Shown in pieces: positions 16,410 to 25,288 of a DNA stretch of 38,290 bases. The DNA is from a candidate division SR1 bacterium (lineage in GTDB: Bacteria > Patescibacteriota > Gracilibacteria > Absconditabacterales > Absconditicoccaceae), in assembly GCA_026397515.1 (NCBI GenBank), contig JAPLUU010000004.1, positions 1 through 38,290 on the forward strand, written 5' to 3'. Position 1 is the stretch's first letter. Every line of letters begins with the position of its first letter. The position numbers and the translations under genes are program-made. The notes under the pieces were generated by a model, which had not been told where the DNA came from, made no database searches, and saw only the letters and a program-made list of their open reading frames with translations.

Positions 16410-17846
16410 TTATGGCGAAGAAGTAAAAATCGGGTCTATATAATCACTGATCTCTCTTTCTGATCATTTCTGGATGGGGAGAACAAAATCCATTGTCGAG
16501 TTATTGACGTTGAAGACTGAACTTCCTATCTTGATAACCTTTGGAGATATTTTGATTGATTTAGCATCGATATTTTCTGAGACAACGAATACACTTTGTT
16601 TTATAAGATTTAATAAATTACTCAGAATGAAAATATGTGGGTTGATAATTCCTTTCTTGATCAATGCGACCTCGTCTTGTTTGAACGTATTTACGTCGAC
16701 AGTGAAGCTGATTTGTTTTTGTGTTGGATCATATTTTTTGAACGTGATAGAAAAACTTGGTAAATCTGTCTGTTCTAATTTTGTATCTACATAATACATC
16801 ATCTTCTTGAAAAAGTTTGTATCCGGTGGCGTTTTCTCTTTGTCCACGAGTGCATAATATCTATCAAAATCGCCGACCATATTACAGTCGTAATCGATTT
16901 CATAGGGATTGAGATAACAGTTGTTGAGGTAGACGAGAATATCTTTTTCTCCTCTATCTGCGAATGTATTCATTTCCGTCTGAACAGTTGCTGGTGGTAA
17001 TTTAAGCGCATTAGCTAGGCTAGAAACGAAGGTATCTAAATAACTAAAGACTTTGATTGCACTACTAAATTTAATGATCTCGAGTGAAAGCAAATATTTT
17101 TTGATAGATGTTGAATACTCTTTGTTTTCTAGCATGGTATACAACTCCTGTGAAAAAAATCCGTACTTGGAAATATCTTCTTTGAGTGTTGTCAGCTTTT
17201 GATTATTGGTTACAAATATATCTGAAAATCCATTGAGTGCCAACTGAAGGATATCTTTTTTCTGGATATAACTCAGTGTTTTTTCGTTGATAACTTTATC
17301 TACATTTGTTTCTTCTCCACTACCTACAATCGATAATGATGTATATTGTTGATAATTACTGAGATGTAATGTTTTGTCGAGAAACGTTTGTCATTGTTTG
17401 TAGGTATCTATGTAGGTCTGGTAGGTTGGACTAGGAATTGCTTGTGAAGCGTAATAGACATAACGGCTGTATAAGCGTAAAATTACTGATGCTATACCCG
17501 TTACTAGGATAACAAAAAATGATATCAAAAACAATTTTCGATACTGATTATGATATTTCGATTTATTCCTACTCATCAGACCACTATCACCCAACGACAC
17601 ATGATTTGCTTTCGTTTCGCTTGGTTGAATTATCGTCCCAAGATTTAGATTTTCCAATTTTAGTTCCTCTCTCGGTGCCCTTGTTCATTCTTCTTTATTA
17701 GCTTCAGAGATAAGGTTGGGAGCGGTTGGTTGTATTTCTAAATCATTGAGTTTTAAATTCGATAATCATGAAAAATCTGGTCCAGATGAACCTGAAGTAT
17801 TGATATTTGGTGTAGTTGTATTTTCGTTTTGTTTCTCTTCTGTCAT
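16410..17846 (-). CDS. Large bitopic protein, partner of the next gene
   Basis: A 478-residue protein. About 110 residues of Asn/Thr/Pro-rich, probably disordered cytoplasmic N-terminus precede one transmembrane helix (L-F-L-I-S-F-F-V-I-L-V-T-G-I-A-S-V-I-L near 100-120). A 350-residue extracytoplasmic domain follows, with a Cys pair (N-N-C-Y-L-N and Y-D-C-N-M) that may form a disulfide. The layout of disordered tail, single helix and large outer domain matches the downstream protein. TGA supplies Gly in D-F-S-G-L-S, K-E-E-G-T-R, Y-K-Q-G-Q-T and I-Q-K-G-S-E. Two terminator-like hairpins and a palindromic element lie upstream. Function unknown; a role in a surface machine is a guess from topology. 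Confidence 0.6.
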
Positions 17847-17907
17847 TGAGACTATCTGAATAAAATCTCGTACTATGAGTATAATCAGAATGGACTGAAA
17901 AACCAAA

Positions 17908-17931
17908 AAAATAGCCCTCTTGAGCTATTTT
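17908..17931 (-). terminator. Minus-strand terminator-like hairpin
   Basis: AAAATAGC (17908-17915) pairs with GCTATTTT (17924-17931) around an 8-nt loop. On the minus strand the stem is followed by a T-run. It lies downstream of the palindromic element at 17961-18055 and just upstream of the bitopic-protein gene, isolating that gene from upstream transcription. Confidence 0.55.
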
Positions 17932-18521
17932 GGATTGACAAATTTATAAAAAATGACGTGTTTACTCCCCCAACCCCTCTCCCGCCTTGCGGGACCTTGT
18001 TCCACAAAGGGGAGAAATTCCTCCTCTATTTTAGAGGAGGGTTGGGAGGAGTAAAAAAAACAAAAAAAAACCGGGACGAATACCGTCCCGATGTAATATT
18101 GTATTGATGATAATCACCAATTTTTCTTTATAAAGTCCATCACTTCATTAGATGGCCGAGCTCGCATAGTAGTGGACATAGAAAAAAAATCCGAATCATG
18201 TTTACCAAGCTTATCGATAAGCTTTACCAATCTGATGAAAATCTTTTTGATGCTCTTTTTGGTTTCTTCATCAAACTTAAGTTTTTTATCCTGTAAGGAA
18301 AGAAAAATTCCCTTTTCGATGATTTCAACATAGATTCCAATGTCGATGGTCATATCACAATCAGATATTTTCCCTTTGCTGTGCTGGAAAGAATTGATAC
18401 TACGAGTGATTGCAGCGACATTCGATTGGACAAGATCCTCGAAACAACGAGCCTCAAAGGTAAGTCCTACATTTAATTTTTCTGATGCAAAAATGATTGA
18501 AGGAATGATTTCTGTATACAT
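17925..18521 (-). CDS. Hypothetical protein with UGA before its terminator (formal code-25 ORF)
   Basis: The convincing part is 18114-18521: 135 residues, soluble and mostly helical, beginning M-Y-T-E-I-I-P-S-I-I-F-A-S-E-K-L-N-V-G and ending D-F-I-K-K-N-W before a TGA at 18114-18116. If that TGA is Gly, as elsewhere here, the frame runs on for 63 codons to a TAG at 17925-17927. It then passes through a strong rho-independent terminator and a whole palindromic repeat, giving a protein tail (F-V-P-V-F-F, K-I-E-E-E-F) that looks like noise. All five Gly of the 135-residue part are GGN. The real end may therefore be the UGA, or the gene may have lost its stop. Family not recognised. Confidence 0.5.
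17961..18055. repeat. Palindromic element, copy B
   Basis: About 95 bp with inverted ends: TTACTCCCCCAACCC on the left and GGGTTGGGAGGAGTAA on the right. Inner hairpins are CCCGC-ctt-GCGGG and CCTCCTCTA-ttt-TAGAGGAGG. A related copy lies at 18668-18760, and a variant at 9613-9722 shares the left end. No ORF of its own and no obvious target-site duplication. It looks like a small non-autonomous mobile or REP-type element. Confidence 0.65.
18072..18090 (-). terminator. Strong terminator of the 135-residue protein gene
   Basis: CGGGACG (18072-18078) pairs with CGTCCCG (18084-18090) around 5 nt. On the minus strand the stem is followed by a G and a long T-run (18062-18071 region). It begins 24 nt after the UGA at 18114-18116, with no TAA or TAG between in the gene's frame. 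Confidence 0.85.
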
Positions 18522-18667
18522 ATATTTATTTTTATTTATTTATCTTATATATATTTCCTATAAAATGTCAACAATTATTGAAAATATCCCTCAGGATAAT
18601 TTCGACCTCATAAAAATTTTCAATGCTTCAAATTTTCATTGGGTCTCAATTAAAAAAAATCCCTTTT

Positions 18668-18760
18668 TTTACTCCCCTAACCCCTCTGAAACAAAGGAGA
18701 ACAAAAAAATGCCCACCTTCGTGGACAAGTCCCTCTATTTTAGAGGGATTTAGGGAGTAA
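18668..18760. repeat. Palindromic element, copy C
   Basis: About 93 bp. The left end TTACTCCCCTAA is inverted at the right end as TTAGGGAGTAA. The right half holds CCCTCTA-ttt-TAGAGGG, and the centre carries CCACC-ttcg-TGG-type pairing. It has the same family and orientation as the copy at 17961. A 62-codon open frame from 18565 runs into it but seems accidental. Confidence 0.65.
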
Positions 18761-18780
18761 GAAATTATCCTCTAAACTTA

Positions 18781-18886
18781 TATATCGTCCTTCAAAAATA
18801 TTTTCTATTTTTGATTGAACGATATATAATTTCCTGCTATAATAATTCCTCATTATATTTTGGAATTATTTATGTAGGAAATTATA
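18781..18886. other. Two adjacent long hairpins at the FemAB gene 3' end
   Basis: Hairpin 1: TATATCGT (18781-18788) and TCAAAAATA (18792-18800) pair with TATTTTTGA (18806-18814) and ACGATATA (18819-18826). Hairpin 2: TATAATTTCCT (18825-18835) and AATAATTCC (18841-18849) pair with GGAATTATT (18862-18870) and AGGAAATTATA (18876-18886). Each has 17-20 bp broken by one small internal loop, and they abut. The FemAB stop codon (18866-18868) is inside the second stem. There is no T-run, so this is structured RNA or a palindromic insertion rather than a plain terminator. Confidence 0.55.
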
Positions 18887-19858
18887 GTAGAGTTTAAATA
18901 CCCAGTATAAATACTTATTTAACACAATATCATAACTTCCATATAATTCACTTTTGCTTCCACCTAACGATTCTTTGAAGGTACTTACGCTTGCAAGTGG
19001 ATGTTTGTCGAAACCTGTTGGTGCTCACCCACCTGTATCTACAATGGTAAACCCATTTTCTCTGGCTCGTGAAAAGAGTTTAAATTTCAAAAAATGTTGT
19101 ACTCCTATATTACTAAACCTTCTATCGAAAAATCCATATGGACAGTACATAAATTTTTCATCGAACAAACAAATCGTTCATGCAATCATTTCGCCATCGA
19201 GAAATGCGCCGATCAACATTCATTTTCCCTTCTCAATATATTTCAAAAGTCATTCGTACTGTAATATTGAGATAGTATTGAATCCTTTAGTGTCTGCGGT
19301 TTTTTGTCGTTTAGAAAAAAATATTTCGTAATCTTTTTTGTCGATGATACGATACTGCATTCCTCCCGCGATAGATTTTTTGATGCGTTTTCTACAACTT
19401 TCATTCATATCTTTGAGAAGTTCTTCGTTAGATTTTGTGGTATCGTAAACGATTCCTGCAGTCGGCATATTCTCTCTAAATGCTGGTATAATCTGATAAT
19501 CTAGCTGTAATCTTTTTTGCAATCCAAGTCTGAATGCTTTCATATCTTCTTTGAATTCGTTACATTTGTGTCGACTATTTTCGAACGTAACGATGTCATT
19601 GATAATTCCTAATTGGAAGAAAAATCATTTTCCATTGAGTTTTTTGCTCAGGTTTGCTAATTCTTTTTTGACATATTCCGTGTCCTCGGGAAGCTCTATT
19701 CCCATGATCTGATATCGTCTTGTCGTGAAGGGTCAGATTTTTTTTTCTTTGATAGAGCCGAAGTATTCTTTACCAAAAAGCTCAACCGTAAACATAGGTT
19801 TACAATAGATCTCGTGCTGGATATCCTTTCGAAGTTTGGATTGGTAAAAATTGTACAT
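18866..19858 (-). CDS. FemAB-like aminoacyltransferase (GNAT fold)
   Basis: A 330-residue protein. The first half contains F-G-S-I-K-E-K-K-I-G-P-F-T-T-R-R-Y-Q-I-M-G and M-N-E-S-C-R-K-R-I-K-K-S-I-A-G-G-M, the C-R-x-x-I-R-K-A-type motif of FemA/FemB/MurM. The second half contains G-A-F-L-D-G-E-M-I-A-G-T-I-C-L and V-D-T-G-G-G-A-P-T-G-F-D-K-H-P-L-A-S-V-S-T-F-K-E-S-L-G-G. It ends with N-K-Y-L-Y-W-V-F-K-L-Y-Y-N-F-L-H-K. FemAB enzymes use aminoacyl-tRNA to add amino acids to the peptidoglycan cross-bridge. A Shine-Dalgarno-like AGGTGG precedes the ATG. It follows valS after 20 nt, fitting a tRNA-using partner, though that link is only suggestive. Seven or so Gly are TGA. Confidence 0.82.
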
Positions 19859-19878
19859 CACCACCTAGCAGATAAAGA

Positions 19879-22293
19879 TTATTCTACAGTTATATGTATT
19901 TCTCCTGTTTGAAAACTAACTTTTGTAGCTCTTGTCCCTGACATAATATCATCAGCAAATACAGAAAGATCATTTTTGGAAGTAACTATAAGATGGGCTA
20001 ATTCTGTTCATAATCATAATTGTTTTTCTGTCTTATATCCACGTACCTTTTCTATAACGGTAAGTAATTCTTCTACTGCAGGATTGATGATTGCTAGATC
20101 CTGCGCGATAGGAAATACATCGTTGTTTGGAAATGATAAGGTATGAATAGATTCAGATTTTATATCATTTTTATAATATGTCTGATATAATTCTTCCGTG
20201 ATAAATGGTAGATATGGTGCTATAAGTTTTATAATAGCTGCGAAAGTATGATAGAGCGCAAATTGAGCGGAAAGTTTTTGTTTATTTCCGTCAGCGTATT
20301 TTTCTGGTTTGTAGATTTTTTCTTTGACGATCTCTAAATAATTATCACAAAAATCATGTCGGAAGAATTTCTCAAATTCAAGTTTTGCTTGACCATATTC
20401 ATAATCATTGAGATATCCAGTCATGGCTTTTGATGTAGTATTTATCTGATTAAGGATTCGAAGATCTATAGGATACAAATCTTTTTCGTCCATTTTTGTA
20501 GTAGTATCGAAGTCAGATAAATTCATGAAAACAAAATTTGCTGCGTTTCGTAATTTTGTCACAAGTTTTTGTCCGATCTTAAATTCGTTTTCATCGAACA
20601 TAATATCTTTACCAAGTTGTCCTCAAGAAGCTCGATATCTCACTGCATCAGCTCATCGTGTTACAATCACTTGTTCAGGATCAAATTTTGCATTACCCTT
20701 GGATTTTGAAAATTTTTCTCCTTTTTCTGCGAGACAAAATCCTGACATCATTACATCATGAAATGCAACTTCTCCGGTAGCAAAATGACTTTGTAATGTC
20801 GTATATAATAACCACGTACGGATTATATCATGTGCTTGTGGTCTCAAATTCATCGGTAAGATTTTCTGAGTATATCCATCTCTTTCGAGATATTTCTGAT
20901 TGATTTGTGGAGTAAGTCATGACGTAAACCATGTATCAAGAACTAATATTTCTCCTCTTACTTGTTCAGTAGTATAGCCATCTGGTAATTCAGATGTTGG
21001 GTCGATTGGACCTCTTGCTAATTGTTCTGCACTTGGTAAAATTATTTCGTCATTTGAAACATTATATCGTACAGGAATAGGTATTCCGTATTTTCTACTA
21101 CGAGAAATATTTCGATCTCGTTCAAGATTTTCTATCCAATCGTTTGATCTTTTTTTCATAAATTCTGGATGCCATTTCATTTTATCATTTTGTGCGAGCA
21201 ATAATTCTTTTTTGTCGAGTAAATTTACAAACCATTGTTTGATAGGGATAATCTCTACTGGCACCTTTCCTCTTTCAGAAATCTGTTTGGATTGGACTAT
21301 CGGATCCCTTTTTTCTACAATTCATCATTTGGACTCAAAAAGTTCCATAATTTTTTCTCTCGCTTCACTAATCTTGAGACCGTCTATTTCTGGCACTCCT
21401 GTATTTTGCATTTTACCATATCTATCGATAACTATTTTTTCTCAAAGATTATGTTTTTTTATCCAATATACATCAACTTCATCACCATAGCTACAACACA
21501 TTACGACTCCTGTTCATTTATCCATTTTTACTTTATCGTCAGCCAAAACTGGTACGCTAACACCGATTGGTGTCGTAATAGTTTTACCTACATATTTGGT
21601 AAATCTCTCATCATCAGGATGAACGAAAACAGCACGACACGCAGGAAGCAATTCTGGTCTTGTAGTAGCGATTACAAGGATTCCCCCACAATCCAATGTG
21701 AAATTTAAGTAATTGAAAAATTCATTAAATTCCTGTTCTTCTGTCTCCGCTTGTGCAACAGTTGTTTGCATTTTAGTACACCATAAAGCAGGAAATTCTT
21801 TGAAGACAATATGTCATTCACTATATAATTTTACAAATGTTGATTGTGAAATTTGTTGCACCTCAGGAGAAATCGTAGTATATGATCTCTTTCGATCAAC
21901 CGACAATCCCAATGATTTTCGAAGATCAGAATATATTATTTTATACTTATCTACGACGTCTAAACATTTTGCGATGAAGTCTTTACGTTCTACATCTTTG
22001 ATATTTATCCCCAATTCCTTTTCTACCAATTGCTCGGTTGGAATTCCGTTATTGTCATATCCCATAGGATAGAAGACATTGTATCCAGACATTCTTTTAA
22101 ATCTCGCGATGATTTCCGCTTGAGTATACGAAAAAATATGTCCGATATGAATTTTTCCTGAAACGGTAGGAGGAGGTGTATCTATAGAATAGACTGGTTT
22201 CTTTTCATCTTTGGAAAACATAAAAATCTGTTTTTCTTCTCGATGTTTCTGCCATTTGGCTTCTGATTCTTGATAATTGTACTTGTTTGCCAT
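19879..22293 (-). CDS. valS: Valyl-tRNA synthetase
   Basis: An 804-residue class I synthetase that charges tRNA-Val. The start is M-A-N-K-Y-N-Y-Q-E-S-E-A-K-W. P-P-P-T-V-S-G-K-I-H-I-G-H holds the HIGH motif (residues 49-52). The editing domain includes A-T-T-R-P-E-L-L-P-A-C-R-A-V, D-P-T-S-E-L-P-D-G-Y and V-L-D-T-W-F-T-S. G-E-K-F-S-K-S-K-G-N supplies the KMSKS loop (about 527-531). The C-terminal half has the anticodon-binding helices. It lacks the long coiled-coil tail of E. coli ValS and resembles the archaeal-type branch (K-I-H-I-G-H rather than L-H-M-G-H). Many Gly are TGA. The start codon lies about 11 nt after TATAGT, so the leader is very short. Confidence 0.95.
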
Positions 22294-22471
22294 TTTCTGA
22301 AGTAACTATAAAATTAGGTGATTTGTGTATACTTAGTTGGCTGGAAATTTCAAGGTTAAAAGGTATGCACTGAGATAAAAAAAAATACTATCAAGAAATA
22401 ATATTTCATTGTAAAAATTTTCAAAATACATACACTCAAGTGTCGTAATTTCTTTATTTTTTTCTATCATT

Positions 22472-22969
22472 ATGAATCATATAAATAAACCAATGGATAA
22501 TATTGTTAGAGAAACTCCTATCCAACTTATATTCAGAATAGTTTGGATCAGTATAATATTCAATATCATTTATGCTACTCTCTCTATCCTCGGAGATAGC
22601 TCTAGCATATTCGGTAACTGAAGTGCTGTCGGCTCTATTACTTATGATACATTTTTCTTACTTCTATTTATAATAATACAGCTATTAATCATTACATATC
22701 TCATTATCAGTCGATATAGTGTCTATTATAAAATAGAGGAAGACTATATCCTCCACAAGACGGGAATTTTGACAAAAAGAGAGGAAAGGTTTAAACTTAA
22801 TGGTATTAGAGCAATACATATTCACAAAAAATTTCGAGGTAATCTGTTACAATATGGAGATATAGAGATCATTGCACAAATGGATAAACAACAAATCACG
22901 TTATATGCCATACCAAATCCGGAACAACTCGTATATTTTATAGGACAAATTGAAAATACACAACAATAA
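22472..22969 (+). CDS. Bacterial PH-domain (bPH2/DUF304) membrane protein
   Basis: A 165-residue protein with two transmembrane helices (about residues 20-42 and 65-88). It continues I-S-R-Y-S-V-Y-Y-K-I-E-E-D-Y-I-L-H-K-T-G-I-L-T-K-R, I-R-A-I-H-I and Q-Y-G-D-I-E-I-I-A, the pattern of YdbS/YdbT-type bacterial PH domains (W-x-x-x-x-Y-x-V-T-x-x-R-I ... G-x-G-D-I-x-V). The extracytoplasmic loop carries a TGA-encoded Gly (F-G-N-G-S-A). Its role is unknown. It lies alone upstream of the prepilin peptidase gene, with a gap of 50 nt. Confidence 0.78.
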
Positions 22970-23019
22970 TGTAATTTTCTTTACTCATCTATACTTCAAA
23001 TATCTGTATGTGAATACTT

Positions 23020-23850
23020 ATGATATTTCTATGACTTATCTTCTGATCACTCGGCTCTGTCATGATGACCAGATTTTCTGATTGAATAACGCGAACAAAA
23101 CTTCGTGGGTTTTTTTTCGGTCGTTCACAATGTCCTGATTGTAAACATATTTTGAAAGCAAAGAATTTAGTGCCCGTAGTAAGCTATCTCGTTCAATGAG
23201 GGAAATGTGCATATTGTAAGAAAAAAATCAGTCGAATATATCCCGTCTTAGAAATATTGTGTGCCATTGTTTTTCTCATCACGTATTTCTTATTAAAAGA
23301 TTTCTGAATGGAAACATTGGTTTTCTGACTCTTGATGAATCGATTCCTTATTCTCCTTTTGGTGTATGATCTGCAGACATATGAATTACATATGGTACTA
23401 CGAATACTTCTCACAACTTTGGGCGTAGTAGCAAATATTAATATCTCTGGAGGAAGCGATGGAAATTTTTTGATGAGTACTATTATGTTTGGAATGACGT
23501 TTTTTTTGATCTATGTATTTGCGAAACGATATGTGCAGATGAGATTTAAAAAACATGAAGAATGATTTGGCCAGGGAGACGTCTTTTTGGCGGTAAGTAT
23601 ATGACTATTATTTCCCATCGTTCTCTGGTTCCAACACCTTTCATTCTCTCTCATGCTGTTAGCAAAGACCTTGATTTTGTTTGTCATATTGAGTAGTATT
23701 ATTGGGTTAATTGGCACATGATGAGCATATCTGATTACCAAAAAAGCTCGTAAAATAATTCCTTTTTTTCCAGCCATGATTATCGCATTTTGGATACTTG
23801 CTTGGAAACTTAGTTTCTTTATCTCTCTTGTCTTTCCTCTCGCATGATAA
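23020..23850 (+). CDS. pilD: Prepilin leader peptidase / N-methyltransferase
   Basis: A 276-residue polytopic membrane protein that cleaves type IV prepilins. The N-terminal domain reads M-I-F-L-G-L-I-F-G-S-L-G-S-V, R-S-Q-C-P-D-C-K, then G-G-K-C-A-Y-C, giving the two zinc-binding CxxC pairs (C38, C41, C63, C66). The peptidase has its two aspartates in V-Y-D-L-Q-T (D117) and G-F-G-Q-G-D-V-F-L (D187). The ATG at 23020 is chosen because it gives the full N-terminal G-S-x-x-N/G-V helix; the ATG at 23033 is in another frame. About ten Gly are TGA, including part of the G-x-G-D context. Its end overlaps the next gene by 7 nt. Confidence 0.93.
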
Positions 23851-24785
23851 CAAAAACCGTTATACCAGTTCAAGAAAAAACAGTATTTTCACGAAAGTTT
23901 TGGACATTTTGAATCTTGAGTATCATTGCTTATGCACTCTTGTTTTCTACCTTGTTTATGAATTTTTTGGTACTTCAATCCATGATATATGTCTTGGTAT
24001 TTTTTCTTTTTTTCCATTTCTTCTATCTCGAAATCCGTAAATTTCCGATCAAATATTTGCTTATAATTATGCTCATTGTTAGTATTTTTGGATGACTTTT
24101 TATCGGATATAGTCATTTTTTTCTCATACTTTCTGTGTGGTGTATCAATGCGGGAATCGTAATGCTTGCACGATATCTTCAAGGTGAATCTCATGATAAA
24201 ATCAAATTCAGTTCTATAAATTATTTCAATGTCGGTGGATATATTTTCACGGTATTTATTACCCTAGGATATAGTTTTTTCGTCTTGGGATATTATGCAA
24301 AATTTCCGTTTACGTGTCAAAATCTTTCTGATGCATCAAATCGCGTAATCAACATATTTACCCGTCCTGTAGTGGCTTGAGTAACAAAAGTAAAGACGGA
24401 TACAAGTACGTTTTTTACTACAAAAGTAAAAGATATCGCCATAATCGGGCAAGATATTTCTTTACAGACAAAACAATCCAATTATTCTTTGATTGTACAA
24501 AAATTTAATCTCTTCAAAAAAAATCTTGTCGATCAGACCCTCAAAGATAATACTATGGTCAATATGGGAATATGTGATTACCTGCTTGGCCAAATGAACC
24601 AAATCTATAATAATCCAGCATTCAAAACTTCCGTGATTTTATTGATGTTTTTACTACTTTATAGTTTTGTAAGAATTGTGTTTTGGGTGATGACAGGTAT
24701 CGCTTTTGTAATATTTAAAGTACTCTTTGCATTGAAAGCATATCGTGTGCATACAGAAATGAAAGAAGTTGAAGACCTTGAATAG
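23844..24785 (+). CDS. Polytopic membrane protein downstream of pilD
   Basis: A 313-residue protein. Helices lie at about residues 20-45, 48-62, 68-88, 92-105 and 128-148. An extracytoplasmic domain of about 110 residues (C-Q-N-L-S-D ... G-I-C-D-Y) carries two Cys, and a last pair of helices lies at 262-300. The start overlaps the pilD stop (ATGATAA), so translation is coupled. TGA gives Gly in W-T-F-G-I-L, F-G-G-L-F and V-V-A-G-V. I know no family. The coupling suggests a role in the type IV pilus or in surface assembly. Confidence 0.65.
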
Positions 24786-24791
24786 CACACA

Positions 24792-24819
24792 TTGACTTTG
24801 TTTGAAAAATAAATATCAT
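24792..24819 (+). promoter_or_regulatory. Promoter of the small basic membrane protein gene
   Basis: TTGACT (24792-24797), 16 bp, TATCAT (24814-24819), 7 nt after the previous stop codon. The start would be near 24826, with a leader of about 18 nt. Confidence 0.4.
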
Positions 24820-24843
24820 ATGTAAAATACAAATATATAATAT

Positions 24844-25209
24844 ATGAACAAAAAAACCAAACACAAACGCAGACGCATTAAGGTACGACAGTTTTTTGAA
24901 TTTATATTCTTACCGATTATTATTAGTGGTCTTCTTCTCTTACTCATGGTATGGGTAATGATCGAGCCATTAGGTATTCGATTTTCATCTGAGATACAGA
25001 TGTTAACTATATTGATTATTATAATCATCGTTATCGGAAGCGTATTATTCGAGATTTCCAGAATAATTATAAAAAAACTTATGCATTATTCTAATCCCGA
25101 TATCATCCAAAGTATGATCAAAAAACTTTTTAAGAAATGATACTGACTTGCGTTTTTCGTGGGTCAGTTTTTCTATTTGAAATTTTTGTTCACTATCATA
25201 TATACATAA
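24844..25209 (+). CDS. Small membrane protein with UGA before its terminator (formal code-25 ORF)
   Basis: The core is 98 residues (24844-25140): a very basic start (M-N-K-K-T-K-H-K-R-R-R-I-K-V-R), two transmembrane helices (about 20-42 and 50-72) and a basic C-terminal helix ending K-K-L-F-K-K. A TGA at 25138-25140 follows. Read as Gly, the frame adds 23 residues to TAA 25207-25209, but a rho-independent terminator begins only 1 nt after the TGA and lies inside this extension. The three Gly in the core are all GGN. The protein may therefore end at the UGA. The basic N-terminus recalls small insertion- or ribosome-associated membrane proteins, but no family is recognised. Confidence 0.5.
25142..25172 (+). 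terminator. Rho-independent terminator immediately after a UGA codon
   Basis: ACTGACTTGCG (25142-25152) pairs with CGTGGGTCAGT (25158-25168) as an 11-bp stem with three G-U pairs and a TTTTT loop, followed by TTTT. It starts 1 nt after the TGA at 25138-25140. Confidence 0.7.
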
Positions 25210-25220
25210 TATGTTTTTTT

Positions 25221-25267
25221 GTAGGGGCAATTCATAATCGCCCAAAGCGGATACTATCCGCCCCTAC
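25221..25267. repeat. GC-rich inverted repeat
   Basis: GTAGGGGC (25221-25228) and GCCCCTAC (25260-25267) enclose a second hairpin, GCGGAT-acta-CCGC-type, at 25247-25261. It stands out against AT-rich flanks between the small membrane protein and the U32 gene, and resembles dispersed palindromic units known from many bacterial genomes. There is no second copy in the window. Confidence 0.55.
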
Positions 25268-25288
25268 GTTTATTATTTATTACTAATT

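Noticed and set aside
17846-18521. A single fused gene from 18521 into the bitopic-protein gene
   Set aside because: I tested whether the frame past the UGA joins the next gene; an in-frame TAG at 17925-17927 ends it first.
18565-18753. A 62-codon plus-strand frame starting M-S-T-I-I-E-N-I-P-Q-D-N
   Set aside because: Its second half lies within palindromic element C, it has no recognisable motif, and its start overlaps the promoter region of the minus-strand gene; probably accidental.
23033-23150. ATG at 23033 as the start of the prepilin peptidase
   Set aside because: It is out of frame with the C-P-D-C and G-Q-G-D motifs; the ATG at 23020 is in frame and restores the family's N-terminal helix.
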